Under the pieces are notes generated by a model. The model did no database searches, was not told the origin of the DNA, and was given only the letters and a program-made list of their open reading frames with translations. Shown one piece after another: positions 1 to 5,918 of a DNA stretch of 7,390 nt. The translations under genes were made by a program, and so were the position numbers. Source of the DNA: Calditrichota bacterium (GTDB taxonomy: Bacteria; Electryoneota; RPQS01); NCBI GenBank assembly GCA_020057985.1, contig JAGVEU010000306.1:1-7390 (forward strand), written 5' to 3'. Positions within the stretch are counted from its first letter, which is position 1. The number at the start of each line of letters is the position of its first letter.

Positions 1-691
1 CCTGATATTTTGCAGTTGATGTACCCTTATCACCTGAAGAGGTCGACGGTGCATTTTCCAACACGTATTTCGATACTTCAATCAGGATTGTCGAATCACC
101 TTTTTCCTGCAATGCATGTGCAGCCTTCATACGGCCACAAAAGGTTCCGTTTTGTATGCCATATCGAAGTACATCCAGTGCTCTTGGATCTTTACTGTTA
201 TGAAGTACGTAGTAATCGTTATCTCCGTAAATTTCTTGAATCGCTTTGTCCCATTCACGCCCCCATTTTATTAGAACTGCTGCAGCGTCTCTTCTGGCAT
301 GTGCTTCCGGAACACTATTCAGACTTTCTACAAGAAAGGGAACCGCATTTTCAATGGGTTCTTCAAAGACCGCTAATGCGTGAACTTTAGCAGCAACAGC
401 AGCAGCGCATTTTGCTGGAACATTAACAATTGCATCTGCAACAGCCTTAGATTTCATCTCTACAGCACTATTAGCAATAAATGTCAGCATTTCACTCAGA
501 GATCCATCGTTGTCAAATTGTTTTGATGAGTCACTATATGTGAGTAATTTACTGGATATAGTGTTGAGAGCCTGCAAAAGATCCGCTTCCGTTGGCTTTT
601 TTAGGGGAGGTAGGTTTTCCAATCCAGGCTGAGCGAAACTAATATTTTGCAGCATTAGAGCGGCTGCTAGGAATGTCAATCTGCGAAACAA
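1..691 (-). CDS. Secreted alpha-helical (HEAT-like) protein of unknown function, 3' end off the window
   Basis: The minus strand is open from a TTG at 691-689 to the left edge (230 codons, no stop). A GGAGG at 699-703 lies 7 bases before this TTG. The first ~20 residues form a textbook signal peptide: MFRRL, a hydrophobic core FLAAALML, and a likely cleavage at SFA|Q. The mature part is helical and rich in Ala, Leu and Glu. Segments such as ARRDAAAVLIKWG (about residues 142-154) and GRMKAAHALQEKGD (about 198-211) look like paired helices of HEAT/armadillo-type repeats, which usually bind other proteins. I recognise no catalytic motif or named family. In-frame ATGs at 793 and 805 offer an alternative start: the one at 793 has its own GGAGG and would add 34 residues including a second hydrophobic stretch. 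I prefer the TTG because the signal peptide begins exactly there. Codon use is visibly more AT-rich than in the 1.3-4.7 kb genes. The gene is real with good confidence; its function is unknown. Confidence 0.72.
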   Translation of the reverse strand, partial: MFRRLTFLAAALMLQNISFAQPGLENLPPLKKPTEADLLQALNTISSKLLTYSDSSKQFDNDGSLSEMLTFIANSAVEMKSKAVADAIVNVPAKCAAAVAAKVHALAVFEEPIENAVPFLVESLNSVPEAHARRDAAAVLIKWGREWDKAIQEIYGDNDYYVLHNSKDPRALDVLRYGIQNGTFCGRMKAAHALQEKGDSTILIEVSKYVLENAPSTSSGDKGTSTAKYQ

Positions 692-959
692 GAAAGTTCC
701 TCCGTGTTCGGTTTTCCTATTGTTATATTGCCTTTTCTGCGTGGTGAGACAGAGCCATACAAGAAGTAATGCCAATCGCCTGTAAACTACCATTGCTTCC
801 TCCATTTGCCGAAATAATTATCAATTTTAACTTGTGCAACAAGGTCTTGAACTTCGCATGGATTGTTGTTGTGATACGCTGCGCGGTTAAGTGCAGGTTG
901 AACTCCACTCACGATTCACGTCTCTTAGTTTCGTTTGCCCGTTGCAGAAGAACACCTAT

Positions 960-988
960 AATATAAGTCAACCTCTTCATACTGTCAA
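960..988 (-). promoter_or_regulatory. Sigma-70-like promoter reading leftward
   Basis: On the minus strand there is a perfect -35 box TTGACA (988-983), a 17-base spacer, and a -10 box TATATT (965-960). The predicted transcription start is near 952, giving a leader of about 160-260 bases before the secreted-protein gene, depending on which start that gene uses. It is the best promoter match I see in the window, but no experiment supports it. Confidence 0.5.
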
Positions 989-1193
989 GCGATTTTCCCT
1001 AAGTCCAAAAAAAAGCAACTTACGGCAAACTATTGTTTTCACAATGACATGGGCTCTTTTCGTTGTTCTGTTTGGCCATTAACGTTCGATGTTGAGAGGT
1101 CAAAGAATTGTTTTGCATCGCGTTGATTTGACGGCTCGGCCTTGGTAAAACTTCTTTCTGCCGGTTTAATGGACACGCGCATTTGATGGCACG

Positions 1194-1211
1194 GACACAG
1201 CAAGCTGTGTC
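1194..1211. repeat. REP-like palindrome followed by CTAC (copy B)
   Basis: This is a perfect inverted repeat GACACAGC-AA-GCTGTGTC, followed after one base by CTAC (1213-1216). It has the same plan as the elements at 1334-1358 and 4771-4833 (palindrome then CTAC), although the stem sequence differs. No T-run follows on either strand, so it is not a standard intrinsic terminator. Confidence 0.45.
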
Positions 1212-1333
1212 GCTACAATCGCAGGAATTGCTGATTTTATGGGAAGCGTGATGGCTAAGGATTTTTCGTGTGGGGGTTGAGAAGAGTATTCGTTGGGCAC
1301 GGAGGTGCGGGATGATTCGCTGTATTGTTTGAC

Positions 1334-1358
1334 GGGCGCATTGCTATGCGCCCCTACC
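1334..1358. repeat. REP-like hairpin downstream of the CPBP gene (copy A)
   Basis: This is a perfect 8-bp stem with a 4-base loop, GGGCGCAT-TGCT-ATGCGCCC, followed directly by CTACC. It lies 10 bases past the stop of the minus-strand CPBP gene, so it could stabilise or end that transcript. There is no T-tract after it in either direction, so I call it a repetitive extragenic palindrome rather than a clear Rho-independent terminator. Confidence 0.5.
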
Positions 1359-1363
1359 TGTGT

Positions 1364-3046
1364 CTATTCCTTTGTCATGCGATCACCCCTGATTCCAATG
1401 ATGAAGAACAGAATCAGCAGGAGTGAGAGCAGTATCACACCCGCAGTCATACCATAACCTGTCCAGATAAGCGCCAAACCAGCATAGCCACCGAGGACAA
1501 GTGCGTGAAACAGAATTGCGGAGAGTATTCCGACGCGGAAAGCCAGCCAGCCGGAAAGCAATGCCCAACAGAAATGAAGAGCGGCGCTAATGCTCAGCCA
1601 CTGCACTGGATTATAACCGGCGAAATAAGTAGTGATGAGAGCGCTGAGCAGCATTGCCGTCAGCGGGCCGCGGAGCCAGAAAAGAAGTAGTGGGAGTAGC
1701 CAGAGACGATACAGACCCTCTTCCCACAACACTTGAATACTCGACAGGGTGGGAAGTGCGAATGAAGGAAACGGCGAAGTAAGCGTGCTGGCAATTATCG
1801 GGAGCGATTGCGCCGAGAATCCCAGCGGAATGGCGTGTCGCGCAAGCAGGGACTCGCCAAGCAGCACAACGGAAGCAAGCGGAAGCGCGTAGCGTCCGGC
1901 CTGCACCCAAGATCCAATCCAGCCACGCTGTGAAGGAGCCACACGAGTGAGCGTAGTCACATTGGGAAGCAGATCGCGGGAGATCGCTTCACCGGTCGCC
2001 ACAATCAGACCGATGACTATAGCTACTTGCAATGCTTCCACCACTGCGCCAAGGGCAATGCGGGCCAGAAAGCTGTGCATGTCGGCATCGTAGGGAATCA
2101 GAATCGCAGCCTGCGGAAACGTGAGCGCCTTTTGCAGGACGATCAGCGCAAAGAACACTCCGCCGGCAATTCCCGCTGCCTTCAGCGCGAGCGGTGTGCG
2201 ATGGTGCATCAGCCCTTGAAAGACCCCAAACATGATGAGCACGAAGATCAGCAAGCGGCTTCGTTCGGAGCGCAGCGGTTGAGCAGGCAGGTGGATTTTG
2301 CCCGAAAAGAACGACGGGGATTTTGCGTGAGTCGTATCGTCCCCTACCCGGAGGGTAGGGTCTAATAACCGCGTGGAGTCTGCGAATATGCTTCGGGTGG
2401 TAGCTGTTGTTTGCAGTGAGACGTTGCTGAGAATAGTACCGGACAGTGTGACTTCAAGCCGTTGATTAAGGTTAGCGTCCTCTGGCCATGTGAAACGGAA
2501 AATCCAGTCACTGCGCTGCGGCTGGGAGATTAGAGTGTCGGATTCATAGACAAGTTGATAGGCCGGAAGCGCGAGGTCGGTAGCCAGTTTCTGAAGTATT
2601 AGATTGAAGGCATCGTCACGGTTCAGGCGTTGATCGGGTTCATCATCGGGAATGTCGCGGCGCACGCGATAGATTTGTCCCGCCGGAGACACTGCCACCA
2701 TCCAGCCATCCAATTCGCCCTCATGGAAATAGTGAAACTGATATCCGACAGCCGGATTCAGAGCAAAGCTCCGCTCATTCTCCCACGCTGACCATTCGCC
2801 GCCTTCACGATATTCCGCCACCTGCAGCAGTGTGTAATTGCCGAGGTTTGCGCCTTGCTTGAGCAGAAAATCCTCGGCAATCCCGGCGGCTTCGTCCATA
2901 CGCAGCCATTCCCATTTCCACGGTTTGGCAAACAATCCTGCCGCAAGCAGAGTTAGAGCAAACAGCAGAGTGCGAGCGGTAAGGCTGCGTAGTGCGGCAG
3001 GAAACATGCGGCGAGCACGCTTGCGGATTTCGCGACGCTTCTTCAT
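1364..3046 (-). CDS. CPBP-family (CAAX protease/Abi) integral membrane protein with an N-terminal extracytoplasmic domain
   Basis: The protein has 560 residues: a basic N-terminus, a first membrane segment (about 24-40), a soluble region (about 50-255) with a PepSY-like helix/sheet pattern, then many hydrophobic segments (about 264-280, 288-308, 328-350, 386-402, 448-476, 482-550). CPBP glutamic proteases related to Rce1 cut prenylated proteins or peptides in the membrane; many bacterial members are linked to bacteriocin immunity or have no known substrate. Motif 1 is intact: WEEGLYR, with E442, E443 and R447. At the motif 2 position I see F475-AGY-N479, with Asn where His is usual. At the motif 3 position H514 is kept, but Leu518 replaces the usual Asn. 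Activity is therefore doubtful. The ATG overlaps the stop of the yciO-like gene by 4 bases (ATGA, 3043-3046) with only a weak ribosome site, which suggests coupled translation. A second ATG at 3007 (Met14) is possible. The family call is good; the reaction is uncertain. Confidence 0.8.
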   Translation of the reverse strand: MKKRREIRKRARRMFPAALRSLTARTLLFALTLLAAGLFAKPWKWEWLRMDEAAGIAEDFLLKQGANLGNYTLLQVAEYREGGEWSAWENERSFALNPAVGYQFHYFHEGELDGWMVAVSPAGQIYRVRRDIPDDEPDQRLNRDDAFNLILQKLATDLALPAYQLVYESDTLISQPQRSDWIFRFTWPEDANLNQRLEVTLSGTILSNVSLQTTATTRSIFADSTRLLDPTLRVGDDTTHAKSPSFFSGKIHLPAQPLRSERSRLLIFVLIMFGVFQGLMHHRTPLALKAAGIAGGVFFALIVLQKALTFPQAAILIPYDADMHSFLARIALGAVVEALQVAIVIGLIVATGEAISRDLLPNVTTLTRVAPSQRGWIGSWVQAGRYALPLASVVLLGESLLARHAIPLGFSAQSLPIIASTLTSPFPSFALPTLSSIQVLWEEGLYRLWLLPLLLFWLRGPLTAMLLSALITTYFAGYNPVQWLSISAALHFCWALLSGWLAFRVGILSAILFHALVLGGYAGLALIWTGYGMTAGVILLSLLLILFFIIGIRGDRMTKE

Positions 3047-3651
3047 CCGATTAGCGAGATGTCGCCTTTGCCTTCGCGCAGAATTACCGGTTCGTCTCCG
3101 GTCAGATCAACGATGGTGGAGGACTTATTGATGAGAATTCCTGAGTCGAGAATCACCGCGATCTCATTGTCCCACTCCGCTTCGATCTGCTCCGGATCAT
3201 TCATGAGTACGCCCTCACGATCCGTCATGCCCGTCGAGAGAATCGGTCTGCCGAACTCTTTGAGTAGAGTGCGGCACACAGGATGGTCGGGCACTCGCAA
3301 TCCGACGGTTTTCTGCTTGGTGAGAAGCAGTTTCGGGACTTCGCGCGAAGCAGGCAGAATGAAGGTGAATGCTCCGGGCAGACAGCGCTTCATGATCTTG
3401 TAGGCCGGAGTCTCCACCAAGGCGTACTTGCTGATATCGGAAAGATCCGCACACAGAAATGAGAGCGCATGATATTTGGAATAGCCCTTCAGTCGCAACG
3501 CTCGCTCCATGGCCGCCTTGCTACATATATCGCAACCGAGGCCATAGTTAGTATCTGTGGCATAGGCAATCAATCCGCCATTTTCGAGAGCATCAATGGC
3601 GGTGCGGATGTTGCGGATATTCGGGTTTTGGGGATGGGTTTCGAGAATCAT
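3043..3651 (-). CDS. yciO: YrdC/Sua5-domain protein, YciO type (L-threonylcarbamoyladenylate synthase-like)
   Basis: The protein has 202 residues, the usual length for the single-domain TsaC/YciO branch. Sua5/TsaC enzymes make threonylcarbamoyl-AMP from threonine, bicarbonate and ATP for the t6A37 modification of tRNA. Visible family blocks are YATDTNYGLGCD (30-41), the basic RLKGYSKYH (53-61), LPGAFTFILPA (91-101), VGLRVPDHP (116-124), ILSTGM (137-142) and the C-terminal STIVDLTGDEP with LREGKGD. The ALGCDI-type block, the R-V-P-x-x-P block and the STxVDLT...REGxGD ending resemble E. coli YciO more than TsaC, so a paralogue with an unsettled role is as likely as the main t6A enzyme. The ATG at 3651 has no obvious Shine-Dalgarno sequence, but the conserved fold begins soon after, so the start is reasonable. 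It is the first gene of a two-gene unit with the CPBP gene and diverges from the ECF sigma gene. Confidence 0.88.
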   Translation of the reverse strand: MILETHPQNPNIRNIRTAIDALENGGLIAYATDTNYGLGCDICSKAAMERALRLKGYSKYHALSFLCADLSDISKYALVETPAYKIMKRCLPGAFTFILPASREVPKLLLTKQKTVGLRVPDHPVCRTLLKEFGRPILSTGMTDREGVLMNDPEQIEAEWDNEIAVILDSGILINKSSTIVDLTGDEPVILREGKGDISLIG

Positions 3652-3663
3652 AGCATGACGAGA

Positions 3664-3747
3664 AAACTACAAACTACAAACGTCAAACTTCAAAAGCAGA
3701 CCCAGAAACAGGCTACATTCAAGTTTGTAGTTTGAGGTTTGAAGTTT
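3664..3747. repeat. Imperfect inverted repeat made of 7-base units
   Basis: Left arm: four tandem heptamers AAACTAC, AAACTAC, AAACGTC, AAACTTC (3664-3691). Right arm: the reverse-complement pattern CAAGTTT, GTAGTTT, GAGGTTT, GAAGTTT (3720-3747). The arms are 28 bases each with a 28-base spacer and pair with about six mismatches. The repeat lies in the divergent spacer between the YciO-like and ECF sigma genes, so it could be a repeat-type mobile remnant, an array of sites for a regulator, or a structural element. I cannot tell which. Confidence 0.6.
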
Positions 3748-3803
3748 TCTTCCTTCGTGTAACTTTTTCCAATTATCTGTATATTATGTACGGAGCCACT
3801 TGA

Positions 3804-4280
3804 ATGATATCCTTCCACGACCTTTATCAGAAGTACGCCCGCGACGTCTACCGCTTTGCCTACTGGCTATCGGGGGATGCTGCGGAGGCGGAGGATATTG
3901 CCTCCGAGACCTTTGTACGGGCGTGGACTGCCTTTGATGACCTGAAAATGCCGACCGTGAAAGCCTATCTCTTTACTATCGCTCGCAACTTGTATCTGCA
4001 TTCCAAGCGGCGAACCAACCGGCTTGCCGAACTTGATCCTGAGCTGATGGATCCGGCTCCGGATGCACTGGAGACTGCGGAGAAGCGATCCGAACTCGAT
4101 AGAGTCATGAAGCACATGCAAACGCTGCCGGAGGTGGATCGCGCCGCGCTGTTATTACGAGCCCAATACGAACTCAGTTATGAGGAGATTGCCCAGAGCC
4201 TTGGGATCTCCCTCGCCGCTGTCAAAGTCAAAATTCACAGAGCAAGACTAAAACTAACCGCTCTTCTCCCTCCACGATAG
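3804..4280 (+). CDS. ECF-type RNA polymerase sigma factor (sigma-70 family, regions 2 and 4)
   Basis: The protein has 158 residues, typical of short ECF sigma factors that direct RNA polymerase to stress or envelope promoters. Region 2 spans about 4-70: FHDLYQKYARDVYRFAYWL, then the core-binding/-10 part AEAEDIASETFVRAW (27-41) and AYLFTIARNLYLHSKRR. A variable linker follows (71-95). Region 4 spans about 97-150 with LPEVDRAALLLR and the helix-turn-helix YEEIAQSLGISLAAVKVKIHRARLKL that reads the -35 box. The ATG has CGGAG (3791-3795) 8 bases upstream. A tiny in-frame start-stop (ATG 3786, TGA 3801-3803) sits directly before it. The last codons (LLPPR, TAG) lie inside the hairpin repeat at 4261-4302, so the C-terminus may have been set by repeat insertion. 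It is followed after 31 bases by a probable anti-sigma gene, implying control by protein sequestration at the membrane. Confidence 0.93.
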   Translation: MISFHDLYQKYARDVYRFAYWLSGDAAEAEDIASETFVRAWTAFDDLKMPTVKAYLFTIARNLYLHSKRRTNRLAELDPELMDPAPDALETAEKRSELDRVMKHMQTLPEVDRAALLLRAQYELSYEEIAQSLGISLAAVKVKIHRARLKLTALLPPR

Positions 4281-4302
4281 TGGGGGGATTAAGGGGGGTA
4301 GG
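4261..4302. repeat. G-rich hairpin repeat spanning the sigma-gene stop and the next gene's leader (copy 1)
   Basis: The stem CCCTCCAC (4268-4275), loop GATA and GTGGGGGG (4280-4287) form a hairpin with one G-T pair; the sigma gene's TAG stop starts in the loop. A second G-run GGGGGG (4293-4298) follows ATTAA. A related copy is at 4931-4969. The element ends right at the GGAGG (4301-4305) of the anti-sigma candidate, so its folding could affect translation of that gene. Confidence 0.55.
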
Positions 4303-4305
4303 AGG
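4301..4305 (+). promoter_or_regulatory. Strong ribosome binding site of the anti-sigma candidate
   Basis: GGAGG lies 6 bases before the ATG at 4312. It fixes that start and abuts the G-rich hairpin repeat. Confidence 0.7.
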
Positions 4306-4311
4306 AAAACC

Positions 4312-4731
4312 ATGAACAATCCTATCACACGCGACATCATCACTGATCTGCTGCCTGTCTATCTTTCCGGAGAAGCCAGCGAAGAAACTAAGGCACTGAT
4401 CGAGAACTTCATGAAAGAGGATGCGGAATTTGCCCGACTGGTCAAGACCGAAGCGAAAGTCACTTTCCCCAACCATCTTCCCGATCCGACTAAGGAGCAG
4501 GAGATGAAAGTCCTTCATGAAACAAAGCGCAGATTGCGCCGCCGCTCATGGCATTTGGGGCTGGCCATCTTCTTGACTTGTTTTGCCTTCGCTTTTCGTT
4601 TCGGCCCGGAGGGATTCACCTTTACATGGGAGGTCTCTCCAGCAACCGCCATCATCTCCGGCCTGCTCGGCCTGATGTTCTGGATTCTCTATTTCCACAA
4701 AGGTCACCAGCTTAAGGCAACGGGACTGTAA
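4312..4731 (+). CDS. Probable anti-sigma factor, small two-helix membrane protein without zinc ligands
   Basis: The protein has 139 residues. The N-terminal cytoplasmic part, DLLPVYLSGEASEETKALIE (12-31) followed by NFMKEDAEFARL, matches the helical pattern of the zinc-finger anti-sigma (zf-HC2/ZAS-like) domain, whose usual form is DLLPxYLDGELSxEE...H...CxxC. Here the H-x3-C-x2-C residues are absent: MKEDAEFA stands where the Cys pair would be. A basic patch KRRLRRR (72-78) precedes membrane helix 1 (about 81-97), a short outside loop follows, and helix 2 (about 110-128) ends in a short basic tail, so both ends should be cytoplasmic. The role is inferred from position directly after the ECF sigma gene and from the domain pattern: it should hold the sigma factor at the membrane until a signal arrives. 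It could instead be an unrelated small membrane protein. Confidence 0.72.
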   Translation: MNNPITRDIITDLLPVYLSGEASEETKALIENFMKEDAEFARLVKTEAKVTFPNHLPDPTKEQEMKVLHETKRRLRRRSWHLGLAIFLTCFAFAFRFGPEGFTFTWEVSPATAIISGLLGLMFWILYFHKGHQLKATGL

Positions 4732-4732
4732 G

Positions 4733-4760
4733 AAAATCCAAAATTCCAAATCCCAAAAAA
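4733..4760. repeat. Short A/C-rich degenerate repeat after the anti-sigma stop
   Basis: Degenerate 7-8-base units AAAATCC, AAAATTCC, AAATCCC and a closing A-run start two bases after the TAA stop. The style (AAA plus a pyrimidine-rich part) resembles the heptamer array at 3664-3691, though the unit differs. Confidence 0.4.
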
Positions 4761-4770
4761 TGCGCGGTGC

Positions 4771-4833
4771 GTAGGGGCGGGTCTGAATCAAAATCCTTGC
4801 ACTGATCTCTCCTGACTTACTCGTGACCCGCCC
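4771..4833. repeat. Inverted repeat GGGCGGGTC / GACCCGCCC (CTAC palindrome family, copy C)
   Basis: Perfect 9-base arms lie at 4775-4783 and 4825-4833, separated by 41 bases. On the minus strand the right arm is followed directly by CTAC, as in the two palindromes at 1194-1216 and 1334-1358. The long loop suggests that material was inserted between the arms. It lies between the convergent anti-sigma and methyltransferase genes. Confidence 0.45.
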
Positions 4834-4881
4834 TTGGAATTCTCACCATGTCAGTCAATTCAAACACAATCACCCCCGGCA

Positions 4882-4919
4882 TTGTCATCCTGCATTTGTC
4901 TTCAAATGCAGGATCTCTA
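4882..4919. repeat. Perfect 11-bp hairpin in a TGTCATCCTG...AGGATCT context
   Basis: ATCCTGCATTT (4887-4897), loop GTCTTC, AAATGCAGGAT (4904-4914), all pairs perfect. The flanks (ATTGTC before, CTCTAC after) match an intergenic element I recall from many bacterial genomes, of the form TGTCATCCTG-N-AGGATCT. There is no T-tract, but between two convergent genes it could still protect or end transcripts from both sides. Confidence 0.5.
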
Positions 4920-4930
4920 CTCACTCTCCT

Positions 4931-4969
4931 CTCTTCTCTCCCTCCACGAGTAGTGGGGAAATGAAGTGG
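4931..4969. repeat. G-rich hairpin repeat, copy 2
   Basis: CTCTTCTC, CCTCCACGA and TAGTGGGG recur in the same order as at 4261-4302, with a 2-base and a 1-base insertion and a weaker G-run tail. The stem is about 6 bp (CTCCAC with GTGGGG). It lies between convergent genes and codes for nothing I can recognise. Confidence 0.5.
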
Positions 4970-5010
4970 GCATACTCCCAAGTGCATCCTGATAACCGAA
5001 AGCTAACTAT

Positions 5011-5907
5011 TCACCTTGAAGGATTGATCTTGTTATGTTTCTTCTCTTGTTCCGACAGGTGAATAGGAACACGTTTCGATTTCTGTGCCTTGATGAAGTG
5101 CTTGTTCATCCATACGACTTCAGTTCGCTTGTGATCGCGTCCACTTGAGTCTTTAGTGATGGCACTTATCCGTTTGGCGGTCCAGCCATTCTTCTTTGTC
5201 AGCATCGTGCTGTAGAGCTTGTTGTCGTAGCCGCTGATGAAAATCATGCATTTGGCTTTATTCGCCAGCTTCAGCAATTCACGATGAAACTCCTCATCGT
5301 TGGCCTCGATGTTATAGCCATTCGTTCTGTCAGCCAGATAAGGAGGGTCCAGATATACAAGGGTCGCTGGCTTATCCAAGAAGTCCTTCAAGAGCCTTCG
5401 CGCATCTCTATTTTCGACACGGACACTGCGGAGTCGCTCGACAACTCCAGACAATCGATCTGGTAGATTGTACCAACGGTTAACCCTTGCATCGCGATTA
5501 TTTCGTGAGTAGGAAAGCGAGTAAGAGAATCCACCTGGAGTATCACCAAAGATCCCATTGACTGCCATCATGGACTGCACAAGAAATCTCCGTGCTCGCT
5601 CTATCTTACTGTTCGCTTTGGATCCTCCTCTCGCATGATTCAACTCCTGCCGACCATACGGAGTAAGAGCGACTTGACGACACAGCTGACCTGGCCTGCT
5701 TCTTAGCACCTGAAAGAGATTTACTATTTCATCGTCAATGTCATTTATTACCTCTATTGGGGCAGGCTCCTTGGCCAGCGTAAGTGCTGCAGAGCCGCAA
5801 AAGGCCTCCACCCATGCATTGTGTGGCGGAAGGTTCTCGAGAATCTTGAATGCGATTCGCTTCTTCGATCCGAAATACCCAAAAGGCGTATTGGGCTTTA
5901 TTGTCAA
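5011..5907 (-). CDS. D12-class (Dam/MboI-like) DNA adenine-N6 methyltransferase
   Basis: With the TTG start at 5907 the protein has 298 residues, in the family range. It should move a methyl group from S-adenosylmethionine to adenine N6 in a short DNA site. Motifs run in alpha-class order: FGYFGSK (9-15), the SAM-binding VEAFCGSAAL (33-42), NDIDDE (55-60), a target-recognition region (about 75-175), the catalytic DPPY (187-190), and a C-terminal RTEVVWMN (261-268) seen in many phage and restriction-type adenine methylases. AAGGA overlaps the upstream stop and lies 8 bases before the TTG, which decides this start. A GTG at 5961 is possible but overlaps the nuclease gene by 43 bases and has no such site. 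It is the last gene of the helicase-nuclease-methylase cluster, fitting self-protection in a restriction system. The recognition site cannot be read from sequence. Confidence 0.9.
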   Translation of the reverse strand: MTIKPNTPFGYFGSKKRIAFKILENLPPHNAWVEAFCGSAALTLAKEPAPIEVINDIDDEIVNLFQVLRSRPGQLCRQVALTPYGRQELNHARGGSKANSKIERARRFLVQSMMAVNGIFGDTPGGFSYSLSYSRNNRDARVNRWYNLPDRLSGVVERLRSVRVENRDARRLLKDFLDKPATLVYLDPPYLADRTNGYNIEANDEEFHRELLKLANKAKCMIFISGYDNKLYSTMLTKKNGWTAKRISAITKDSSGRDHKRTEVVWMNKHFIKAQKSKRVPIHLSEQEKKHNKINPSR

Positions 5908-5918
5908 TTTGTGATTCC

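Larger units (their letters stand above)
692..1363. other. Non-coding intergenic stretch
   Basis: This stretch separates the secreted-protein gene from the CPBP gene, both on the minus strand. It contains the leftward promoter at 960-988, an in-frame upstream start region at 791-805 for the secreted protein, and two palindromes (1194-1211 and 1334-1353). Short open frames on both strands lack a good ribosome site, a recognisable product or coding-like composition, so I call no gene. The part around 960-1060 is AT-rich; from about 1100 the base composition is closer to that of the next genes. I see no tRNA or riboswitch fold. Confidence 0.55.

Noticed and set aside
10..390. 126-codon plus-strand open frame
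   Set aside because: It is antisense to the continuous minus-strand frame that has a signal peptide and ribosome site; its own protein shows no family pattern.
723..908. Minus-strand 61-residue frame starting at GTG 908
   Set aside because: Weak ribosome site, odd composition, and it overlaps the leader and alternative start of the secreted-protein gene in another frame.
891..1082. Plus-strand 63-residue frame
   Set aside because: No ribosome site or recognisable product, and it crosses the promoter-like AT-rich stretch.
1334..1353. Hairpin as a Rho-independent terminator of the CPBP gene
   Set aside because: The stem is strong but no T-run follows on either strand; the palindrome-family explanation fits better.
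3750..3800. Sigma-70 or ECF promoter just upstream of the sigma gene
   Set aside because: TATATT at 3780-3785 has no fitting -35 box and would start transcription at the ribosome site; GTAACTTTT at 3759 resembles an ECF -35 box but no matching -10 is clear.
3786..3803. Five-codon start-stop frame directly before the sigma-gene ATG
   Set aside because: It abuts the sigma start in frame and could couple translation, but such a short frame is expected by chance and has no ribosome site of its own.
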